Of a stretch of DNA of 64,000 nucleotides, positions 54,740 to 63,616 are shown piece by piece. The DNA comes from Marinobacter fonticola (GTDB lineage Bacteria > Pseudomonadota > Gammaproteobacteria > Pseudomonadales > Oleiphilaceae), in contig NZ_CP043042.1 of the NCBI RefSeq assembly GCF_008122265.1, positions 372,001 to 436,000 on the forward strand, in the 5' to 3' direction. The position numbers were made by a program, and so were the translations under genes. Under the pieces are notes generated by a model. That model ran no database searches and was not told the DNA's origin. It worked only from the letters and a program-made list of their open reading frames with translations. Every line of letters begins with the position of its first letter. Positions within the stretch are counted from its first letter, which is position 1.

Positions 54740-55924
54740 ATGTCCGACTATGCTCAACGCATCGCGCGGGTATCACCGTCGATGACACTGCAGATCAACG
54801 CCGAGGCGGCGGCAATGCAGGATGGCGGTGAGGATGTGGCGCGTCTCGGCGCCGGCGAACCCGACTTCGATACGCCGGAGCCGATCAAGGCAGCCGCGAA
54901 GCGGGCCATCGACGAGGGATTTACGCACTACACGGCAGCGGCGGGGACCCAGTCCCTGAAACGGGCGGTCTGCGACAAGTTCCGGCGCGAAAACAACCTG
55001 ACCTATGCACCGGAAAACATTATGGTCACCTGCGGCGCCAAGCAGAGTTTGTATAACCTGTGCCAGACCCTGCTCCAACCCGGCGATGAAGCTATCGTCC
55101 CGCAGCCTTACTGGGTGTCCTATCCGGCGCAAGTGACGATGGCCGAAGGCGAGCCGGTCTTCGTACAGTGTGATCCGGATGAGGGCTTTACGTTAAAGCC
55201 CACCGCTCTGGAAGCCGCCATTTCCGAACGTACTCGCCTGGTTTTCCTCAATTCCCCCAACAACCCTACCGGCCGGATCTACGACCGTGCGGAGCTGGCA
55301 GCCATTGGCGAGGTACTGCGCAAGTATCCGGGCATCCTGATCGTCTGCGACGAAATCTACGAACACTTACGTTGGGTCGACGGCCCTTACCAGAATTTCC
55401 TCAACGTCAATCCGGACCTCAAGAATCGCTGCGTGGTGGTCAACGGCGTATCCAAGGCTTATGCGATGACCGGCTGGCGCGTGGGCTACATGGCGGGACC
55501 GAAAGACCTGATAGAGACGATGGATAAGTTGCAGGGCCAGAGCACCGCGGGAACCTGCTCTATCAGCCAGCATGCTGCCGAGCAAGCGCTGCGTGGCGAT
55601 CAGGGGATCGTGACCGAGATGACGCAGGCTTTCCGGCGTCGCCATGACCGCATTCTGCCCGAGGTAAAAGCGTTACCAAACGTGAGCTGCCAGCCCGCCG
55701 AAGGGGCCTTTTACCTATTGCCGGATTTCCGCACAATCATTGCCGAACGAGACGATATCGAGGATGACATTCAGCTTGCCCACCGCCTGTTGCAGGAGGC
55801 CAAGGTGGCCCTGGTCCCTGGCAGTGCATTTGGCGCGCCCGGCCACCTGCGACTCTCGTTTGCGGCCGATCTGGACACCAATCTAGAGGGCATCCGGCGG
55901 ATCGAGCAGTTTCTGGCAGCGTGA
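54740..55924 (+). CDS. Class I/II pyridoxal-phosphate aminotransferase (AspC-like)
   Basis: A 394-residue PLP-dependent aminotransferase of the aspartate aminotransferase Ibeta/Iγ type. The N-terminal part LGAGEPDFDTPEPIKAAAKR holds the flexible loop. The PLP-lysine is in NGVSKAYAMTGWRVGYMAG, with the Lys near 235, and the Arg carboxylate ligand is in GHLRLSFAADL at the C-terminus. FLNSPNNPTGRIYDR is the Asn-binding motif. AAAGGAGG lies upstream. It is likely aspartate or prephenate/aspartate aminotransferase; the ThDP enzyme follows 27 bases later. Confidence 0.93.
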   Translation: MSDYAQRIARVSPSMTLQINAEAAAMQDGGEDVARLGAGEPDFDTPEPIKAAAKRAIDEGFTHYTAAAGTQSLKRAVCDKFRRENNLTYAPENIMVTCGAKQSLYNLCQTLLQPGDEAIVPQPYWVSYPAQVTMAEGEPVFVQCDPDEGFTLKPTALEAAISERTRLVFLNSPNNPTGRIYDRAELAAIGEVLRKYPGILIVCDEIYEHLRWVDGPYQNFLNVNPDLKNRCVVVNGVSKAYAMTGWRVGYMAGPKDLIETMDKLQGQSTAGTCSISQHAAEQALRGDQGIVTEMTQAFRRRHDRILPEVKALPNVSCQPAEGAFYLLPDFRTIIAERDDIEDDIQLAHRLLQEAKVALVPGSAFGAPGHLRLSFAADLDTNLEGIRRIEQFLAA

Positions 55925-55951
55925 CGACGAAGCGGATTCAAGGAGGACGGC

Positions 55952-57739
55952 ATGAGCAAACAGACGGTGGGCGATTTTATTATTGGCCGGCTTGAGCAGT
56001 GGGGTATCGAGCGGGTTTTTGGCTATTCCGGCGATGGTATTAATGGCGTGATGAGTGCACTGCGACGAGCTGAGGACCGGGTGCGTATGATCCAGACCCG
56101 GCACGAGGAGCTGGCAGCATTCATGGCCTGTGGCCATGCCAAGTACACGGGGCAGCCTGGTGTGGTAGTGACGACCTCGGGGCCCGGAGCCATCCATGCA
56201 CTCAACGGACTCTACGATGCCGCCAAGGATCACATGCCGGTGGTCGCTATTCTTGGACAGCAAGCGCGTTCGAGCCTGGGGTCCGATTTCCAGCAGGAAG
56301 TCGGGCTGGATAAAGTGTTGCAAGATGTGTCGGCCTATACCCAGACGCTGATGACGCCATCCCAGACACGTCATGTGGTGGATCGCGCCATGCGCATTGC
56401 CATCGCCGAGCGTACGGTGACCTGCGTCATCGTGCCCAACGATCTCCAGGATGCCGAAATGAGTATGCCCGCGGCCGGTCACGGAAGCACGTTCTCGGGC
56501 ACCGGTTATCGGGCGCCAGCGAAGCTCATGCCGGCGGAGGAAGATCTGGACGCCGCTGCAGAGGTACTCAATGCCGGTGAAAAAACAGCCATACTTGTCG
56601 GCGCAGGCGTGAAGGGCGCCGTCGAACCGTTGATGGCCCTGCGGGAAAAGCTGGGTGCGGGCGTCGCGAAGGCGATCCTTGCCAAAACCATGATTGCCGA
56701 CAACCGCGAAGGGGTGACCGGTACCCTCGGCTTGCTCGGTACCGAGCCCAGCGACTGGATGATGAGCGAGTGCGACACGCTTCTACTGGTAGGCACCAGC
56801 TTTCCCTATGCCGAGTTCCTGCCGCATTCGGACAAGGTGCGGGCCGTGCAGATCGATATCGACGCCTCCAAGCTGGGCCTGCGTTTTCCCACGGAAGTGA
56901 ACCTTCACGGCAGTGCCGGGGACACTCTCGAAGCCCTCTTGCCCCGGATCAACCGCAAGGACAATTCCAAGTGGCGTGACAAATTGGCCGACCATATCGA
57001 TCGCTGGAACGGCGTTATCGCCAAGCGTGCGGAGGTGAAGGCCAAGCCTCTCAATCCACAGAAACTGTTCTGGGAACTTTCTCCCAAATTGCCGGAAAAC
57101 GCGTTGCTGGCTGCCGATGTGGGCACCGCCACTGACTGGTACGCGCGCTTTCTGCCTATCCATCATGAGGGCATCAGCGGCTCCACCTCTGGTGGTCTTG
57201 CCTCGATGGGTAACGCCGTGCCCTATGCCATTGCCGCCAAATTCGCCTATCCGGACCGACCGGTGATCGCCATGGTCGGCGACGGCGCCATGCAGATGCT
57301 GGGCAACAATGGATTGATCACCGTGAGCCAGCACTGGAAGGAATGGGCGGACCCGCGCCTGATCGTACTGGTGCTCAATAATCGCGACCTTAATCAGGTG
57401 ACTTGGGAGCAGCGGGTGATGGAAGGCGATCCCAAGTATGAAACCTCTCAGGCGCTACCGGATTTCGAGTACGACCGTTATGCCGAAATGCTCGGGCTAA
57501 AAGGCTTGAAAATCGACAAGCCGAAGCGGGTCAAGTCGGTTTGGGACGCAGCCCTCCGTAGCGATCGTCCCGTGGTGATCAATGCCATCGTCGATCCCAA
57601 TGTCCCACCGCTGCCGACGCACCTGGAGATGGAACAGGTGAAGGGCTATCTCGGCGCCATCGTCAAGGGCGATGAGGAGTCCGGCTCGATGCTGCGTCAG
57701 TCGCTGAAGAGTATGGCGGCGTCTTATCTGCGGCGATAG
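55952..57739 (+). CDS. Pyruvate oxidase-like ThDP-dependent enzyme (PoxB-like)
   Basis: A 595-residue thiamine-diphosphate enzyme resembling pyruvate oxidase or pyruvate dehydrogenase (quinone), and YdaP of Bacillus. Catalytic Glu52/53 is in TRHEELAAFMACGHAKYTG. The ThDP/Mg region is MVGDGAMQMLGNNGLITV (near 446-463, with GDG and NN). The FAD-binding middle domain shows ILVGAGVKGAV. The C-terminal AASYLRR resembles the membrane-anchoring helix of PoxB only weakly. It may oxidise pyruvate to acetate and CO2. It follows the aminotransferase by 27 bases, and they could be cotranscribed. Acetolactate synthase is an alternative, but its usual signature is absent. Confidence 0.85.
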   Translation: MSKQTVGDFIIGRLEQWGIERVFGYSGDGINGVMSALRRAEDRVRMIQTRHEELAAFMACGHAKYTGQPGVVVTTSGPGAIHALNGLYDAAKDHMPVVAILGQQARSSLGSDFQQEVGLDKVLQDVSAYTQTLMTPSQTRHVVDRAMRIAIAERTVTCVIVPNDLQDAEMSMPAAGHGSTFSGTGYRAPAKLMPAEEDLDAAAEVLNAGEKTAILVGAGVKGAVEPLMALREKLGAGVAKAILAKTMIADNREGVTGTLGLLGTEPSDWMMSECDTLLLVGTSFPYAEFLPHSDKVRAVQIDIDASKLGLRFPTEVNLHGSAGDTLEALLPRINRKDNSKWRDKLADHIDRWNGVIAKRAEVKAKPLNPQKLFWELSPKLPENALLAADVGTATDWYARFLPIHHEGISGSTSGGLASMGNAVPYAIAAKFAYPDRPVIAMVGDGAMQMLGNNGLITVSQHWKEWADPRLIVLVLNNRDLNQVTWEQRVMEGDPKYETSQALPDFEYDRYAEMLGLKGLKIDKPKRVKSVWDAALRSDRPVVINAIVDPNVPPLPTHLEMEQVKGYLGAIVKGDEESGSMLRQSLKSMAASYLRR

Positions 57740-57756
57740 AGAGCGTGACGGTTGGC

Positions 57757-58500
57757 TCACCGATAAACCCGCTCCATCACCCCGCGCCAACCGATAGGCA
57801 GGCGCGTTTCCAGGCTTTTCAGCGCCGGATGGGAGGGCAGCAGTAGGTCGACCGGCTGCTTGCTGGCATAGATCACGTAATTGTTGGTGCGGGTACGGTA
57901 GACCATCACGTCGGCAAACAACCGGTTGAGGTGGCCCATTAACGGGCCGCCCCGCTCGGGTGCGACGTGGAAGTTCATCGCCAGCCAACCCTGGTCGCTG
58001 AGGGCGTGATTGCAGTAATCGATAAAGCGGCGATGGGCCTGGGCCGGGCTCATGTGGTCCGGCCCGTACAGGTCCGCCAGTATCAGGTCGGTGCTACCTG
58101 CGGCCATCTCCCGCAGTACGGGGCGGGCATCCGATACCGTGATGTCGATGTTGGGGTGTTCCGGCACGCCGAAGAATGACCGCGCTACCTTCACTACCTC
58201 CTCGCGTAATTCAACGGCATGCACCCGGCAACACGGCATCAAGTAATGCAGGGCGTTGACCATCACCCCGCCGCCGAGGCCAAGCACCGTGGCGTGTGCC
58301 GGTTCGGCATAGACTAACGGCAGTAGCATCGCCCGGTTGTATTCATGCACCGGCAGCCAGGGTTTGCCCAGGGCGATCTTGCTCTGCTCGAACACCGAGT
58401 CGAAGGTGAGTACCCGGTGCTTGCGATAGTCGAGCACGCGAATCTTACCGAGAGCATCCTCGGTTTCGTGGGTGATAACGCCACCGAGGCGCAGCATCAT
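57757..58500 (-). CDS. Spermidine-synthase-like (PMT-fold) protein
   Basis: A 247-residue spermine/spermidine synthase-fold protein. The SAM/decarboxylated-SAM site is ATVLGLGGGVMVNALHYLMP (residues 75-94) and VHAVELREEVVKVARSFFG. The region DLILADLYGPDH takes the place of the aminopropyl-transfer Asp-Tyr pair; Asp and Tyr are conserved in part. A typical gatekeeping YHE loop is not obvious, so it may be a methyltransferase rather than a true aminopropyltransferase. It is followed on the minus strand and preceded by the channel gene by only 14 bases, so the two are probably an operon. Function is not settled. Confidence 0.8.
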   Translation of the reverse strand: MMLRLGGVITHETEDALGKIRVLDYRKHRVLTFDSVFEQSKIALGKPWLPVHEYNRAMLLPLVYAEPAHATVLGLGGGVMVNALHYLMPCCRVHAVELREEVVKVARSFFGVPEHPNIDITVSDARPVLREMAAGSTDLILADLYGPDHMSPAQAHRRFIDYCNHALSDQGWLAMNFHVAPERGGPLMGHLNRLFADVMVYRTRTNNYVIYASKQPVDLLLPSHPALKSLETRLPIGWRGVMERVYR

Positions 58501-58514
58501 GAACGTATCCTATC

Positions 58515-59597
58515 CTATTGTTGAGCGTCGCTTCCGCCCAGGTAGCGGTCGATGATCGCTTCCCACGCCGGCGATTCGGTAATTTCCAGCAATGTCTCCG
58601 ATACCGGGCCGCGCAATGGGCTGTCTTCCGGTAGGGCGAGCGCATAGAGCTGCCGGTCGAACACGCCGGGCAGGATCTTCAGGGGATTGCCTTCCTGCTG
58701 GTTGCGAAACTGCATCAGTGCGCGATCGTAAACCACGGCATCGGTTTCACCTTCGGCCGTCGAGCGCATGGCGCTGGTCAGGTCTGGATAGGTCTGGCGA
58801 CGAATGCGCCGATCCTGCAGGTAGGCTTCGCTCGCGGTATTGGCAATCGTCGCCACGGTCACGCCGGGCAGATCCGTCGGGCCGTTGATCTGATTTTGCA
58901 GGTTGCTGACCGTCAACGATGTGGTAATCGCTGCGGTGAAGCTGGCAACCATGATCAAGCCGGCAAACATCCAAATCAGGGCGATGATACGACCGGCGAA
59001 GGATACCGGCGCCTTGTCACCGTAGCCGACAGTGGTCATGGTAACCGCTGCCCACCAAAAACTGGAACCCAGACCCTGAGCCGTCGATCCGCCGAATTGC
59101 TCCGGATTATGTCTGCGCTCGAACAACCAAAGTACAAACCCCACCGCAAACAGCAGCGCCGCCAGAGCGACGACCACGCTAAAGAACTCCCAGCTCAGCA
59201 ATCCCTTCAGGCTGGTCAGGATGCTCTGTTCAGGTCCCGGTGGAATGCCAATGGACAGCCCGGTCTGGTAGAACGGATGGCTGAAGTCGAAAAGGGCCTC
59301 GCGCTCGGCGGTCATGGTCAGCGCGCCAACCGCGATATCGATTTCGCCGCTTTCTACGCCGGACAGCAGGTCGTTGAAGGATAACGGAACCAGCGTATAG
59401 TCCTGCCCCATCTCTTCGGCAATCTGGCGCCAGAGGTCCACGCTGATGCCCTCCCACTGCCCGTCATCGGTTTCGATGACAAAGGGCGGGACGGAGGTGA
59501 TACCGACCTTGAGTGGCTCTGTCTGAGACTGGGCCAGAACCTGAAAGCTGAGAAAGAACAGGAGAGTGACAGTAAAAAGACGTTTTAAATTGGGCAT
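58515..59597 (-). CDS. GluR0-type ligand-gated potassium channel
   Basis: A 360-residue prokaryotic ionotropic glutamate-receptor homologue. Signal peptide to about 22, S1 ligand lobe 28-130, membrane helix 1 at about 138-159, pore loop 178-195, membrane helix 2 at 203-230, then S2 lobe 240-350. R99 in ALTMTAEREALFDFSHPF is the conserved ligand-carboxylate Arg. D286 or D291 in GETDAVVYDRAL takes the ligand amine. The pore carries TVGYGD (189-194), an exact potassium selectivity filter as in GluR0 and KcsA. It is therefore a two-helix, ligand-gated potassium channel rather than an ABC binding protein. Ligand is unknown; an amino acid is most likely. It precedes the spermidine-synthase-like gene. 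Confidence 0.92.
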   Translation of the reverse strand: MPNLKRLFTVTLLFFLSFQVLAQSQTEPLKVGITSVPPFVIETDDGQWEGISVDLWRQIAEEMGQDYTLVPLSFNDLLSGVESGEIDIAVGALTMTAEREALFDFSHPFYQTGLSIGIPPGPEQSILTSLKGLLSWEFFSVVVALAALLFAVGFVLWLFERRHNPEQFGGSTAQGLGSSFWWAAVTMTTVGYGDKAPVSFAGRIIALIWMFAGLIMVASFTAAITTSLTVSNLQNQINGPTDLPGVTVATIANTASEAYLQDRRIRRQTYPDLTSAMRSTAEGETDAVVYDRALMQFRNQQEGNPLKILPGVFDRQLYALALPEDSPLRGPVSETLLEITESPAWEAIIDRYLGGSDAQQ

Positions 59598-59888
59598 ATT
59601 GGGTGGCGCTGCCGTTAGACAGACTCCTTGTCGATTGTCTTTAGTGCTTTAAAAGTCTGATTCAGGCATTAATGGTTTGGCAGCCTGCGGCTCACTGGTC
59701 TTCAAGGCTATCATGACCAGTTCTCAGATATACGTGTTAACCGCGGTTCGGATTGCTGTCATGTGTGGCGTTGTATCGTTCAAAGTACGTATAACTATCC
59801 GAAATTTAACCCGTTACCGCGAGCGGGGTGTTGACGCGATGTCGGCCTCGCCCCCAATCTGCATATTTTCCCGTCAGGAAGAGACGTT

Positions 59889-60803
59889 ATGTCGCAGGAT
59901 GCTCCGAAGAAGTCATCTAATGCTCAGAGCGTGCCCGAGGCGCCACAAAAACAGGCGCTGGATTCGAACGAAAAACGCGATGCGCGCCGGCGTGAGGCAC
60001 CCAGCGCCGCTGTGGTTTACGAGGCCATTCGGGCGGAGGCCGAATCCGAACTCAGCCGTCCACTGCTTGGCCTGGGCTGGTCTGCTTTGGCGGCCGGGCT
60101 GTCCATGGGCTTTTCGCTGATCTCTCAGGCGCTGCTCTACAGCTATACGCCGGATGCACAATGGACACCCATTATCAGCAGCTTCGGTTATTCCATTGGC
60201 TTCCTGTTCGTGATTCTCGGGCGCCAGCAGCTTTTTACCGAAAATACCCTGACGCCCGTCCTGGAAGTGTTCCGGGTCAAGAACCTGAAGGTCGTTATCA
60301 ATACCCTCAAGCTCTGGATCGTGGTGCTGCTATGCAACATGGTGGGCGTGGCGATCTTTGCCTTCGCCTTGTCGTACTTCGATGTGCTCGACCCAAAAAT
60401 CGACGAGGCACTTAAAACCATTTCCACACGCGAGTACGGGCATCCCTTCGGCACGGTGTTCGTGCGGGCCATTTTTGCCGGCTGGCTGGTGGCGTTGATG
60501 CTCTGGCTATTGCCGTTTGCCGAATCCGCACGGGTGGGCGTGATTATCCTGGTCAGCTACGTGATTGGCCTGGCGCATTTCCCCCATATCATTGCCGGGT
60601 CGGTGTCGGCGCTTTATGCCGTATTCAACAGTTCCCACAGCTTTTCGGAGTTTCTGACCGGTTTCTTCACGCCCACGCTGCTTGGGAATACCATCGGCGG
60701 CGTCATGATGGTGGCGGCGGTGAACTATGCGCAAGTGGCGTACAGCTCCAACAACAATGGCAACGGCCAGAAACGTAATGGGAAGAGCGGGAGCGAACGT
60801 TAG
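59889..60803 (+). CDS. Formate/nitrite transporter family protein (YfdC-like)
   Basis: A 304-residue FNT-family membrane channel with six helices and a polar N-terminal tail of about 45 residues, as in YfdC. Helix 1 is LGWSALAAGLSMGFSLISQA. The loop ILGRQQLFTENTLTPVL is the conserved re-entrant segment, and the central His is in GLAHFPHIIAGS (about 225-236). AGGAAGAG lies eight bases upstream. FNT channels carry monovalent anions such as formate, nitrite or hydrosulfide. The next gene encodes an octahaem cytochrome, so nitrite or a similar anion is a plausible cargo, but YfdC itself has no proven substrate. Confidence 0.9.
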   Translation: MSQDAPKKSSNAQSVPEAPQKQALDSNEKRDARRREAPSAAVVYEAIRAEAESELSRPLLGLGWSALAAGLSMGFSLISQALLYSYTPDAQWTPIISSFGYSIGFLFVILGRQQLFTENTLTPVLEVFRVKNLKVVINTLKLWIVVLLCNMVGVAIFAFALSYFDVLDPKIDEALKTISTREYGHPFGTVFVRAIFAGWLVALMLWLLPFAESARVGVIILVSYVIGLAHFPHIIAGSVSALYAVFNSSHSFSEFLTGFFTPTLLGNTIGGVMMVAAVNYAQVAYSSNNNGNGQKRNGKSGSER

Positions 60804-60952
60804 TCAACAAACATAGCGCGGTTGTGACTTGTAATCCGACTGACTCTTTCCATACTTAACCTGAATTAATCAGTGTTGATCAGGCTGCAAAGGGAGTTGG
60901 CGGTGGCAAGACAGACAATCGGACGATGGGGCGCAGTTGAGGCCCGCTTCGG

Positions 60953-63187
60953 GTGGTTCGGCTGGCGTATCAGCCGTTGACTCGTTCTCTTTCTCTGGTG
61001 CTCGCCCTGCTATGGACGCTCTCGCTCCAGGCGGCCCCATCCGCAGTTTCCGGCGGCTACGTTGGCGCTACGACCTGCGAGGGCTGCCATGCGGCCGAAT
61101 ATGAACAGTGGCAGGACTCGCACCACGACCTGGCCATGGAACCCGCCAACGGGGACACCGTACTCGGGGACTTCAGCGACGCGACGTTCGACTATTTCGG
61201 CACTGTCTCCACGTTCTCTCGTAAAGATGAACGCTATATCGTTCGCACCGACGGTCCCGACGGCAAACTGACCGATTTTCCCATCGCCTACACCTTTGGC
61301 GTCTACCCCCTCCAGCAGTATCTGATCGAGCTCCCCGGGGGTCGCTTGCAGGCCCTGAGCATCGTGTGGGATTCCCGCCCCGAGGCTGAAGGCGGGCAGC
61401 GCTGGTATCACCTGTATCCCGAAGAGCCGATTCGCGCTGGCGACGAGCTGCACTGGACCGGGCTCAACCAGAACTGGAACTTCATGTGTGCGGATTGCCA
61501 CTCCACCAATCTGCAGAAAAACTACGACCTGGACACAGCGACGTACGATACCACCTGGAGCGAGATCGACGTGGCCTGCGAAGCCTGTCACGGCCCCGGG
61601 AAAACGCATGTGGTCGCGGTGCAGAACGACAACCGGGGCCTGCAACATGGAGGCTTCAAGGGGTCCCTCTCCAGAGCGGAGCCCAGGGCCTGGGCGATAG
61701 ATCCGAAAACCGGAAATCCACAGCCGTGGTCCCACGGTCCCGAAGCCCAGCCGGAGCTGGAGGTCTGCGCCCAATGCCATTCCCGCCGGGCGACCCAGTT
61801 CCATGGGGCGCGGCCTCAAGACGGGCTATTCAATCACTTCATGCCGTCGCTGCTGGAAGAGGGGCTGTATCATGTCGATGGCCAGATCGACGGCGAAGTC
61901 TTCGTCTATGGCTCCTTCGTGCAAAGCAAGATGTACCACGCCGGCGTAACCTGCTCGGACTGCCATAATCCCCACAGTCTTGACTTGAAGGCCGAAGGCA
62001 ACGCGGTGTGCGGCCAGTGCCATCAGGCGTCGAAATACGATGCCGAGACACACCACGGCCATCCACAAGACAGCGCAGGGGCTCAGTGCGTCAACTGCCA
62101 TATGCCTGAAAAGACGTACATGGGTGTGGACGACCGGCGCGACCATAGCTTCCGTATTCCGCGGCCGGACTTATCGGTAGCGCTCGGCGTGCCGAATACC
62201 TGTAACCAGTGTCACACCGAGAAAGAGGCCCAATGGGCCGCCGCCGCGTTGGAAAAGCGCCACGGGCCTCCGCCCACCGGCCACTTTGCCAAAGCCCTCC
62301 AGGCTGGCCGCTACGGCGGCAATCAGGCGGAGACCTTGCTGTCCGAGTTGATCCTCGATACCACGCAGCCGGCCATTGCCCGTGCCACGGCCGTCTCGTT
62401 GCTACCGCGCTACCTGTCGGGCCAGTCAGCCGCCGTGTTGCAACAGGCGAGCCGTTCCGAAGAGCCACTGGTGGCGCTGGGCGCGGCCCAGGCACTGAAC
62501 GGTATCCCCGAACGGTATCGGCCGATGTTCGGGCTCCCCGGCCTGTACGATCAGCATCGCGTAATCCGCAGTCTGGTGGCCAGCAATCTGCCGCCGAATG
62601 CGGTTCCGGCTAATCCTCCCGAACTGAGCCAGCGCTACGATGCGGCGTTGGCGGATTACATCCAGTCCCAGCTCAACAACGCCGACCGTCCTGAATCGCT
62701 GGTCAATCTGGGCGGGATTTACTGGCAATTGGGTGAGCCCGACAACGTTGAAGCGTACTACCGTAAAGCCATCGAACAGGCGCCTTACTACACGCCAGCT
62801 TACGTGAATCTCGCCGACTTCCTGCGCTCCCAGGGCGACGACGTCGGGGGTAGGAAGGTGCTGGAGCAGGCACTGCCAGCCGTAACCGATCCAGCCCCGA
62901 TCCAGCATTCTTTGGGTTTGCTGCTGGTGCGCCAGCAGCAAACCGGCGACGCCATGCCTTATCTACGCAAGGCCGCCGAAAGCCCCTCTGCGACAGCGCG
63001 TTATGTCTACGTCTATGCCGTCGCGCTGAACTCCTCAGGTCAAACGCGGCAGGCAATCGATGTGCTGGAATCGGCCTACCCGCGTTTCCCCGGCAACGCG
63101 GAAATCCTATCGGCCCTGGCGAGTTTCTATCGTTCGTTGGGGCTGGATGACGAGGCCCAGCGTTACGAAAAACTATTGAGAGGGTGA
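60953..63187 (+). CDS. Octahaem c-type cytochrome with C-terminal TPR repeats
   Basis: A 744-residue periplasmic multihaem cytochrome. A signal peptide ends at QAAPSA. Eight CxxCH haem sites are visible: CEGCH (42-46), CADCH (about 178), CEACH (209), CAQCH (273), CSDCH (333), CGQCH (353), CVNCH (379) and CNQCH (417). The N-terminal part belongs to the cytochrome c554/octahaem superfamily; no CxxCK catalytic haem is seen. Residues about 440-540 look like HEAT repeats and 560-740 are TPR repeats, suggesting a protein scaffold. The start is a GTG with GAGG ten bases upstream. It may be a redox enzyme or an electron-transfer hub. The FNT gene is 149 bases upstream. Confidence 0.9.
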   Translation: MVRLAYQPLTRSLSLVLALLWTLSLQAAPSAVSGGYVGATTCEGCHAAEYEQWQDSHHDLAMEPANGDTVLGDFSDATFDYFGTVSTFSRKDERYIVRTDGPDGKLTDFPIAYTFGVYPLQQYLIELPGGRLQALSIVWDSRPEAEGGQRWYHLYPEEPIRAGDELHWTGLNQNWNFMCADCHSTNLQKNYDLDTATYDTTWSEIDVACEACHGPGKTHVVAVQNDNRGLQHGGFKGSLSRAEPRAWAIDPKTGNPQPWSHGPEAQPELEVCAQCHSRRATQFHGARPQDGLFNHFMPSLLEEGLYHVDGQIDGEVFVYGSFVQSKMYHAGVTCSDCHNPHSLDLKAEGNAVCGQCHQASKYDAETHHGHPQDSAGAQCVNCHMPEKTYMGVDDRRDHSFRIPRPDLSVALGVPNTCNQCHTEKEAQWAAAALEKRHGPPPTGHFAKALQAGRYGGNQAETLLSELILDTTQPAIARATAVSLLPRYLSGQSAAVLQQASRSEEPLVALGAAQALNGIPERYRPMFGLPGLYDQHRVIRSLVASNLPPNAVPANPPELSQRYDAALADYIQSQLNNADRPESLVNLGGIYWQLGEPDNVEAYYRKAIEQAPYYTPAYVNLADFLRSQGDDVGGRKVLEQALPAVTDPAPIQHSLGLLLVRQQQTGDAMPYLRKAAESPSATARYVYVYAVALNSSGQTRQAIDVLESAYPRFPGNAEILSALASFYRSLGLDDEAQRYEKLLRG

Positions 63188-63616
63188 TGCCTAGAGCTAA
63201 AGGCTTGGAAAATCCGTAAACCTTTTTCCGTCATGCTCGCAATGAACTGGAAATGTCATAAATTGCTTCTACGATAAAACGAGACGTTGCATTACGTTTT
63301 GGGTTTTTATATCGCCGGAACTGAGTAGTCGACGACATACCGCTGTAGAAACGTACGGATTGGATTTTGTTCGTTTGCGTGTGGACGGAGTGGCAGGTAT
63401 GCCCGTCGGTTGCTCGATTATGGATGTCGTTGACCCATTGCCCCTGTTAATGGATCAGCCCCCCTTTATCCAGTATCCCCTGACATCATCCTGGCTTTGC
63501 GCCTCTAGCGTGACGTTGCGGTTTGCAACGCTACGTGGCCTCTCTTCGTCTGTCGCTTTTAGCTCGTTCCCGGATTGGTTCGAGTCTTTGGTGTGGAAAT
63601 CTGATGGAGAGTAAGC
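63188..63616. other. Intergenic region with small hairpin
   Basis: The 429-base gap has no credible gene; a frame at 63360-63614 lacks family features and a ribosome site. A hairpin CGTTGC (63514-63519) with GCAACG (63525-63530) and loop GGTTT lies about 90 bases before the last gene. No terminator or clear promoter was recognised. Confidence 0.4.

Noticed and set aside
58515..59597. Call as an ordinary amino-acid ABC-transporter binding protein
   Set aside because: The pore loop with TVGYGD and two flanking membrane helices inserted in the binding domain shows it is a GluR0-type channel.
59677..60120. A 147-codon frame overlapping the start of the FNT gene
   Set aside because: Its C-terminal half is the FNT coding region read out of frame; the FNT protein has clear family motifs and a ribosome site.
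63360..63614. An 84-codon frame before the last outer-membrane protein gene
   Set aside because: No ribosome site, odd composition and no family features; it ends just before a well-supported gene start.
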